A stretch of DNA of 12,624 nt from Pseudomonadota bacterium. GTDB taxonomy: Bacteria; Pseudomonadota; Gammaproteobacteria; Burkholderiales; Burkholderiaceae_B. Of this stretch, positions 7,455 through 12,624 are shown one piece after another (position 1 is the stretch's first letter; every line of letters starts with the position of its first letter). The translations under genes and the position numbers were made by a program. The stretch is taken from NCBI GenBank assembly GCA_023389535.1, contig JAEWEH010000298.1, positions 1 through 12,624 of the forward strand. The letters run 5' to 3'. Below the pieces are notes generated by a model. It was not told the DNA's origin, made no database searches, and saw only the letters and a list, made by a program, of their open reading frames with translations.

Positions 7455-8615
7455 ATGAAGTACCAGTTTTCCCTGCGACAGCGTATCCGTAAACGACCGT
7501 GGCTGGCCCGGTTTGCCTTGATGGCGTGGGCTGCCAGCCTGGCCTGCCCTGCCAGCGCGGCTGGGCCGCAATTGGGCGACTTGGCTCCGGCCCAGGTTTT
7601 CGCCGCGCCACAGATCTCCAATGCGCCAGCCCAGCCCTTGCCGGACAGGCCCGCCATCGACGACCTGTTTATCGGCATGGACGAGCCGCCGGCAGAAGCC
7701 ACGCCGGACATTCCCTACGATATTTTCTGGAAGCCGGGTGATAGCACGTCGTGGCTACGCAATAAGCCCTCGACCGCCTCGCCCGGTTTGCGCGGTTCCA
7801 AGGGGTGGCGCCGCGCTCCCAGGCTGGGCGCTCGTTGGGCGGGAAAGTCGGACCATCCCTGGACCTATGGCGCCAGCAACTGGCGCTATGCCGATACCGA
7901 AGGCTTCAGCGTGACGCTGGGCAATGAAGACATCGCCGTGCCGGCATGGGGTAATGCCACCCGGCTGGGCGGCATCAGCATTTCTCAGTCATCGCTGGTC
8001 AGCGCCGGCGACGCCCACCGCTGGCAATACACCATGGCCATCGGTGCCTTGGACTATTCCTCCAGCCAGGAAGACCTTAACTTCGGGCCCACGGCCAGCA
8101 ATACCGTGCTGCGCTATGGGCTGAGTCCCGCGTTGACCCTGGAATCGCAGCTGGAACTCGCGCCGGACCTGATGACGTCCGGCATCGGCGGCCAATACCA
8201 GACCCGCTGGGGCGCATGGAGCGCCGGTGTCGCCCGAGCCAACCAGGGCCTGTACAAAGGCTGGCGCTACCAGGCCGCATATTCCGTCGACCTTGCCGAC
8301 ACACTGCGCCTGTCGTGGTTGAATGAGCGGCACACCGAAGGCTTTTCCGACCTGAGCCGGTATCAGAACGGTGGTGGTTTGTCACCGGGCGGAATGCGCC
8401 AAAAATGGATGGCGACCATGCCCCTGGGGCGCTGGGGCGATCTCAGTGGCAGCTACGAGAGCGCGCGCACCTCCCTGGGCGACCAACAGCGCAGTTTCGG
8501 CTTCACGCAGCAATTCTGGTACAGCCCCAACCTGCGGGTGGGCTTGCGGGCGGAGCGGGAGCTCATCAGCGGCGACTATGATATAGCCATTCGATTTTCC
8601 GTACCCATTTATTAA
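7455..8615 (+). CDS. Exported outer-membrane beta-barrel protein, usher-barrel-like, function unknown
   Basis: A 386-residue protein I cannot name. A Sec signal peptide is clear: basic start with RQRIRKR, hydrophobic core about 18-31, and cleavage near ASA (33-35). A Pro/Ala-rich linker (about 37-115) follows. The remainder (about 125-386) alternates polar and hydrophobic residues with many Tyr/Trp/Gly, turns of the type RYGLSPALTLESQLEL, GGQYQTRWGAWSAGVARA and GWRYQAAYSVDL, and ends IAIRFSVPIY with a terminal aromatic as in outer-membrane barrels. Some strands recall the barrel of fimbrial ushers, but the usher plug, N- and C-domains are missing and no chaperone or pilin gene is near. The ATG at 7455 lies 12 bases after GAAGGA; a TTG at 7452 is better spaced. 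The gene ends 2 nt before recQ, suggesting cotranscription. Confidence 0.8.
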   Translation: MKYQFSLRQRIRKRPWLARFALMAWAASLACPASAAGPQLGDLAPAQVFAAPQISNAPAQPLPDRPAIDDLFIGMDEPPAEATPDIPYDIFWKPGDSTSWLRNKPSTASPGLRGSKGWRRAPRLGARWAGKSDHPWTYGASNWRYADTEGFSVTLGNEDIAVPAWGNATRLGGISISQSSLVSAGDAHRWQYTMAIGALDYSSSQEDLNFGPTASNTVLRYGLSPALTLESQLELAPDLMTSGIGGQYQTRWGAWSAGVARANQGLYKGWRYQAAYSVDLADTLRLSWLNERHTEGFSDLSRYQNGGGLSPGGMRQKWMATMPLGRWGDLSGSYESARTSLGDQQRSFGFTQQFWYSPNLRVGLRAERELISGDYDIAIRFSVPIY

Positions 8616-8617
8616 GC

Positions 8618-10435
8618 ATGTCTTCTTCTGCTCTTGAAACACTGCAGCGCGTCTTCGGTTACGAGGCTTTTCGCGGCGATCAGCAAGCCATCATCGACCA
8701 TGTGGTGCAAGGGGGCGATGCACTGGTGCTGATGCCCACGGGCGGCGGCAAATCGCTGTGTTACCAGATTCCGGCCCTGGTGCGCAGCGGCACGGGCGTA
8801 GTGATTTCACCCTTGATTGCCTTGATGCAGGACCAGGTCGACGCACTGCTGGAACTCGGCGTCCGTGCCGCGTTCCTGAACTCGTCCCAAGACTGGCGCA
8901 CAGCGCGCGAAGTAGAGCAGTCCTTTCTGGCCGGTGAACTGGATCTGCTGTATGTCGCGCCCGAACGGCTGCTGACCGACCGCTGCCTGGACTTGTTGAG
9001 CCAAGGGCGGATTTCCCTATTCGCCATCGACGAAGCGCATTGTGTATCGCAATGGGGCCATGATTTCCGCCCCGAGTACCTGGGCCTGTCGATCCTGCAC
9101 GAGCGCTGGCCCCAGGTGCCGCGCCTGGCGCTGACGGCCACCGCCACCTCGGCGACCCGGCGCGAAATTGCGGAGCGGCTGGAACTGAATGATGCGCCGC
9201 ATTTCGTCGCCAGTTTCGATCGGCCCAACATCCTGTATCGCATCGTCGAGAAGAACGAGGTCCGGCGCCAGTTGCTGTCCTTCATCCAGGCCGAACACGA
9301 AGGCGATTGCGGCATTGTGTACTGCCTGTCGCGCGCCCGGGTCGAGGAAACGGCCAAATTCCTCAGCGACAACGGCATCCCGGCGCTGCCTTACCATGCC
9401 GGCCTGAATGCACAGGTCCGCGCGGCCCACCAGGCCCGTTTCCTGCGCGAGGAAGGCATGGTCATGGTGGCGACCATCGCCTTCGGCATGGGCGTGAACA
9501 AACCCGACGTGCGTTTCGTGGCCCACATCGACCTGCCCAAGTCGGTGGAAGGCTATTACCAGGAAACCGGACGCGCGGGGCGCGATGGCCAGCCGGCCAC
9601 CGCCTGGCTGGCCTATGGGCTGCAAGACGTGGTGCAACAGCGGCGCATGATCGACGAATCCGCCGGCGATGAAAGCTTCCGCCGGCGCCTGGGCGCGCAA
9701 TTGGATGCCATGCTGGGCCTGTGCGAAACCGTGGCCTGCCGGCGGCAGCGGCTGCTGGCCTACTTTGATCAGTCCATCCAGCCTTGCGGCAACTGCGACA
9801 CCTGCCTGGAGCCTCCCCAAGCATGGGACGGCACCGTGGCGGCGCAAAAGATATTGTCGGCCGTATACCGTCTGTGGCGCGAGCGCGGCCAGCGCTTCGG
9901 CGCCGGGCATCTCATCGACATACTGCGGGGCAAGCTCACCGACCGGATCCAGCAATATGGCCACGACACCCTGACGGTATTCGGCATAGGGCAGGATTTA
10001 TCCGAACAGGCCTGGCGCGGCGTATTGCGCCAGTTGCTGGCGCAGAGCCTGCTGGCGGTCGACCATGAAGGCTACGGTACATTGGCCCTGACGGAGAGCA
10101 GCCGGGCGGTCCTGAAGGGCGAAACCACGCTGATGCTGCGGCGCGAACCGGAAAAGAAGACGCGCAATGCGCGCTCGTCCAGCGCGAAAACCAAAAAAGC
10201 AGGCGTCGACCTGCCGCCGGAAGCGCAGCAGCGCTTCGAGAACCTGCGCACCTGGCGATCAGAAGTCGCCCGGGGCCATGGCGTCCCCGCTTACGTCATT
10301 TTTCATGATGCGACGCTGCGCGAAATCGCGCTGAACCGGCCCCAGAGCCTGGAAGACCTCGAAGGCATCAGCGGTGTCGGCGCCCGCAAACTGGAGGCTT
10401 ACGGCGAGGAACTGCTGCGCTGTGTGCGGGCATAA
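8618..10435 (+). CDS. recQ: ATP-dependent DNA helicase RecQ
   Basis: A 605-residue 3'-to-5' superfamily 2 helicase of the RecF recombination pathway, close to the E. coli length of 609. Order: motif 0 (FGYEAFRGDQQAI, 13-25), Walker A MPTGGGKS (39-46, K45), DEAH box (138-141), TATATS (173-178), motif VI QETGRAGRDGQP (315-326), the RQC zinc site C374, C390, C393, C396, the winged helix (about 405-510), a Lys-rich linker (512-527), and a full HRDC domain (about 532-602). The start matches the usual RecQ N-terminus. The ATG is 2 nt after the stop of the barrel gene and has no Shine-Dalgarno, pointing to translational coupling. It converges on the LysR gene with a 54-bp gap. Confidence 0.98.
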   Translation: MSSSALETLQRVFGYEAFRGDQQAIIDHVVQGGDALVLMPTGGGKSLCYQIPALVRSGTGVVISPLIALMQDQVDALLELGVRAAFLNSSQDWRTAREVEQSFLAGELDLLYVAPERLLTDRCLDLLSQGRISLFAIDEAHCVSQWGHDFRPEYLGLSILHERWPQVPRLALTATATSATRREIAERLELNDAPHFVASFDRPNILYRIVEKNEVRRQLLSFIQAEHEGDCGIVYCLSRARVEETAKFLSDNGIPALPYHAGLNAQVRAAHQARFLREEGMVMVATIAFGMGVNKPDVRFVAHIDLPKSVEGYYQETGRAGRDGQPATAWLAYGLQDVVQQRRMIDESAGDESFRRRLGAQLDAMLGLCETVACRRQRLLAYFDQSIQPCGNCDTCLEPPQAWDGTVAAQKILSAVYRLWRERGQRFGAGHLIDILRGKLTDRIQQYGHDTLTVFGIGQDLSEQAWRGVLRQLLAQSLLAVDHEGYGTLALTESSRAVLKGETTLMLRREPEKKTRNARSSSAKTKKAGVDLPPEAQQRFENLRTWRSEVARGHGVPAYVIFHDATLREIALNRPQSLEDLEGISGVGARKLEAYGEELLRCVRA

Positions 10436-10489
10436 GCGTAACTTCCCGGCGGCCAACACCGATGCCGGACTGAAAGCAATGCCCAGGAT

Positions 10490-11467
10490 CTATCCCGGGG
10501 GCGGAACAGGAGTCGTGCGTGCGGCCTGCGGCCCAAGGTCCGCAGGCGGACTGTGCTCCAGGCTCTTGCGCATGGGTCTTGCTATACCCAGACGGTCGGA
10601 CAGGAAATCGATCAGCGTCCGGACGGCGCGCGACTGATAGCGGTTGGGCGTATACAGCAAGTACATATGGCTGCGGTCCAGGGTCAACACATAGTCCTCC
10701 ATGCTTGTGACGATGCGTCCATCGCGGACCAGGTCATCGACCACGTAGTCCGGCACGACGCCCACCCCCACACCCGCGATAATGCAATCCCGCAAATACG
10801 GGAAACTGCGGGACAGCAAGGTCGGATGCAGGCGCACGTCGCCTTCCCGACCACGGCGCACCGCCGTCAAATGGGCCCGTCCCGTGATGCCGCCAGTGGT
10901 AATGACAGGCGCATTGCATAGCTCCTGGGGGGTGCGCGGCATGGCGTTCTGCGCGGCCCAATCGGTGGATGCGCAGACCACGTAGCGCAGGGGGCCCAGG
11001 TTACGCACCACCAGCGTGGGCGGCGGCGCGATCATGACGCTGACCGCCACGTCCACCCCGTCACGAACCAGGTTATCGACGAAGTTCTCGAACCGAACCT
11101 CCAGCACGATGCCCGGATAGCGTTTCTTGAAGTCGATGAGCCATGGCGCCATGATCAGTTGCCCATAGCCCGTGGGTATGCTCAGGTCTATTTTGCCGCC
11201 CAGGCCATCAACCCCTTGCCTGGCCGCCTCTTTCAGGATGGCCGATTCATTGATGATATTGCAGGCATGCCGGTAGGTGCGTTCGCCGACATTCGTCAGT
11301 TCATTGCCTTGTGGCGTCCGGCGCAATAATTCGGCCCCCAGCGATTTTTCGAGCTGGGTCAGGTGGTAGCTGATGTTGGCGCGGGACATTCCCAGCGAAC
11401 GCGCCGCCTGGGACAAATTACCGCTATCGACGATTTCGACAAAGATATTGAGGGAAAGAAGATCCAT
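10490..11467 (-). CDS. LysR-family transcriptional regulator
   Basis: A 325-residue LysR-type regulator. The winged HTH lies at about 4-62 (IFVEIVDSGNLSQAARSLGMSRANISYHLTQLEKSLGAELLRRT), followed by the linker helix and a periplasmic-binding-protein-like effector domain at about 92-293 (GKIDLSIPTGYG, then AGVGVGVVPDYVVDDLVRDG). A Pro-rich tail of about 28 residues (298-325) extends beyond the usual end. It is divergent from a class III CoA-transferase gene with a 111-bp shared gap, the classic arrangement in which a LysR protein controls the neighbour and itself. No good Shine-Dalgarno precedes the ATG at 11467, so the start is by family fit. The inducer is unknown; an acyl-CoA or carboxylic acid is a guess from context. 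Confidence 0.94.
   Translation of the reverse strand: MDLLSLNIFVEIVDSGNLSQAARSLGMSRANISYHLTQLEKSLGAELLRRTPQGNELTNVGERTYRHACNIINESAILKEAARQGVDGLGGKIDLSIPTGYGQLIMAPWLIDFKKRYPGIVLEVRFENFVDNLVRDGVDVAVSVMIAPPPTLVVRNLGPLRYVVCASTDWAAQNAMPRTPQELCNAPVITTGGITGRAHLTAVRRGREGDVRLHPTLLSRSFPYLRDCIIAGVGVGVVPDYVVDDLVRDGRIVTSMEDYVLTLDRSHMYLLYTPNRYQSRAVRTLIDFLSDRLGIARPMRKSLEHSPPADLGPQAARTTPVPPPG
10524..10547 (+). other. Perfect 8-bp inverted repeat in the 3' end of the LysR gene
   Basis: GCCTGCGG (10524-10531) pairs with CCGCAGGC (10540-10547) around an 8-base loop. It lies in codons of the Pro-rich LysR tail but also about 90 nt downstream of the recQ stop, so it could fold in the recQ transcript. No T-run follows. 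The 54-bp recQ-LysR gap itself has only weak stems (for example 10482-10499 over the LysR stop). Confidence 0.4.
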
Positions 11468-11498
11468 GCGCCATGATCGAATTTCTTTAACATCATGT

Positions 11499-11516
11499 CA
11501 ATATCCGTGGGGATTG
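11499..11516. promoter_or_regulatory. Candidate LysR operator
   Basis: An interrupted dyad with CAAT/ATTG ends (11499-11502 and 11513-11516) and CC/GG inside, 31 to 49 bp upstream of the LysR ATG, overlaps the -35 box of the CoA-transferase promoter. AT-rich interrupted dyads placed this way are typical LysR sites. The strict T-N11-A spacing is not met, so this is suggestive only. Confidence 0.3.
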
Positions 11517-11541
11517 TCATCGTCTCAACGCCGCGGATAAT
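11514..11541 (+). promoter_or_regulatory. Candidate promoter of the CoA-transferase gene
   Basis: TTGTCA (11514-11519, 5/6) and GATAAT (11536-11541, 5/6) are spaced by 16 bp, with a start expected near 11548. It lies in the LysR/CoA-transferase gap and points toward the CoA-transferase. Confidence 0.5.
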
Positions 11542-11549
11542 GTTTGGCC

Positions 11550-11566
11550 AATTGAGTTGAATTGAG
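11550..11566. repeat. AATTGAG direct repeat, 10-bp period
   Basis: AATTGAG occurs at 11550-11556 and again at 11560-11566, one helical turn apart, between the predicted transcription start and the Shine-Dalgarno of the CoA-transferase gene. Confidence 0.6.
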
Positions 11567-11567
11567 C

Positions 11568-11571
11568 AGGA
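11568..11571 (+). promoter_or_regulatory. Shine-Dalgarno setting a GTG start for the CoA-transferase
   Basis: AGGA, seven bases before the GTG at 11579, selects that codon. The first in-frame ATG (11633) would remove the conserved LSGVRVLDLSRV segment, so GTG is the right start. Confidence 0.7.
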
Positions 11572-11578
11572 AACCGCA

Positions 11579-12624
11579 GTGCGAGGCATACAACCTTTAT
11601 CTGGAGTGCGCGTTCTGGATTTGTCCAGAGTCATGGCCGGCCCCCTTTGTGGCATGGCGCTGGGCGACCTGGGCGCCGACGTCATCAAGGTGGAACACCC
11701 ATTGCGCGGCGATGACACGCGCGACTGGGGGATCAGGGTCGGTAGCCGCAATACATCGTATTTCAATAGCGCGAACCGGAACAAACGTTCCGTCTGCCTG
11801 GATCTGCAGACCGAAGAAGGCCGCAAGCTGGCGGAGCAGCTTGCGGTGAAATCCGACGTCGTGATTCAGAACTTCAAACAAGGCGGAGCGGAAAAGCTAG
11901 GGCTGGGCTATGAGCACCTTAAGTCGCTGAATCCCGGCCTTGTGTACTGCTCGATCGCGGGATATTCCGTTCTCGGCCCCGAAAGCAAGCGCCCAGGCTA
12001 CGATCTGGTCATCCAGGGCGAAACCGGCATCATGGCCATGAACGGCGAAGAAGGCCAGGGCCCACTGAAATTCGGCGTGGCCGCCGTGGACATGTTCACC
12101 GGCATGCATGCCGCGCAGGCCATTCTGGCCGTGCTGTACGAACGAGTATCAACCGGGCACGGGCGCCACATCCAGATGGCACTGTATGATAATGGCCTGG
12201 CGATCACTTCTTACTATGGCCTGGCCGCGCTGCTAAGCCGGCAGGACCCGGCCAAATTCGGCAACTCGCATCCCGCCATCGTTCCCTACGGAGTATTTGA
12301 AGCACAGGACGGCCCGCTGGTCATCGCTGTCGGCAACAACGGGCAGTACCGGCGTTTTTGCGAGCGCGTGATTTTCCGCCCCGAATTGGCTGCCGACCCA
12401 CGCTTCGAGAAAAACACCGATCGCGCCAAACATAGGGCTATCCTGGTTCCCATACTGCAGGATGTCATCGGCCGGCACCGGCGGGCGGATCTGATCGAAC
12501 GCATGCAGCAGGCGGACATTCCTTGCGGCGAAGTACAGGGACTGTACGACGCGCTGCAATCCGCCAGAACTGCGGACTCGGGCATGCTCCATCACTTCGA
12601 TGACCCCGAAGCCGGTCCCCAAGC
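11579..12624 (+). CDS. Class III (CaiB/BaiF) acyl-CoA transferase, 3' end cut by the window
   Basis: The first 348 codons of a family III CoA-transferase, open to the right edge; members are usually about 390-430 residues, so a modest C-terminal part is missing. These enzymes form interlocked dimers and move CoA between carboxylic acids. Seen: LSGVRVLDLSRVMAGPLCG (7-25), LGADVIKVEHPLRGDDTRDWG (31-51), NKRSVCLDL (68-76), KSDVVIQNF (91-99), the catalytic aspartate D142 in RPGYDLVIQGETG, and FGVAAVDMFTGMHAAQAILAVL (165-186). It starts with GTG. It is divergent from a LysR regulator that probably controls it. The acid handled cannot be told from sequence; candidates in the family include succinate, oxalate, formate, carnitine and citramalate. 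Confidence 0.94.
   Translation, partial: MRGIQPLSGVRVLDLSRVMAGPLCGMALGDLGADVIKVEHPLRGDDTRDWGIRVGSRNTSYFNSANRNKRSVCLDLQTEEGRKLAEQLAVKSDVVIQNFKQGGAEKLGLGYEHLKSLNPGLVYCSIAGYSVLGPESKRPGYDLVIQGETGIMAMNGEEGQGPLKFGVAAVDMFTGMHAAQAILAVLYERVSTGHGRHIQMALYDNGLAITSYYGLAALLSRQDPAKFGNSHPAIVPYGVFEAQDGPLVIAVGNNGQYRRFCERVIFRPELAADPRFEKNTDRAKHRAILVPILQDVIGRHRRADLIERMQQADIPCGEVQGLYDALQSARTADSGMLHHFDDPEAGPQ

Noticed and set aside
7540..7550. Possible lipoprotein cysteine (C31) in the barrel protein signal peptide
   Set aside because: The residue at -3 is Ser rather than Leu/Val/Ile, and an ASA signal peptidase I site follows, so a lipobox is not supported.
9017..9964. A 315-codon open frame on the minus strand inside recQ
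   Set aside because: It is fully antisense to conserved RecQ helicase motifs, and its product has the composition of a GC-rich shadow frame with no recognisable domain.

Overview
The window is GC-rich, densely coding DNA from a betaproteobacterium, most likely an Alcaligenaceae member (Bordetella/Achromobacter-like). The evidence is a Bug-family periplasmic binding protein next to an IclR regulator, a LysR/class III CoA-transferase pair, and a RuvB whose N-terminus resembles Bordetella RuvB as I remember it. No database was searched, so this placement is an inference.

Layout: (1) 1-122, minus: start of a Bug/TctC solute-binding protein, divergent from (2) an IclR regulator (232-1092, plus). 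(3) A PLP-dependent serine/threonine dehydratase-type enzyme (1068-2033, minus) meets the IclR gene tail to tail with a 25-bp coding overlap. (4) ruvB (2148-3218, plus) is divergent from it and has a perfect TATAAT just upstream of the ATG. (5) An OmpR-type response regulator and sensor kinase operon (5405 down to 3293, minus) converges on ruvB. (6) Divergent from it, a ClC anion transporter with CBS domains (5513-7300, plus) is followed by 154 nt holding a GC hairpin and three 14-bp tandem repeats. (7) An exported outer-membrane beta-barrel protein (7455-8615, plus) lies 2 nt before recQ (8618-10435, plus). (8) A LysR regulator (10490-11467, minus) is divergent from a class III (CaiB/BaiF) CoA-transferase that runs off the right edge (11579-12624, plus).

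The genes form several small units: two regulator/target divergent pairs of metabolic type (IclR/Bug, LysR/CoA-transferase), an amino-acid lyase, a two-component system, an anion transporter, a surface protein, and two DNA-repair helicases. I see no phage, IS, CRISPR, tRNA or rRNA, and no coherent defence or biosynthetic island. It reads as ordinary chromosomal sequence. The points most worth a second look are the uncharacterised barrel protein tightly linked to recQ, the 14-bp tandem repeats upstream of it, the non-canonical key residues of the ClC transporter, the altered phosphatase motif of the sensor kinase, and the near-leaderless ruvB promoter.
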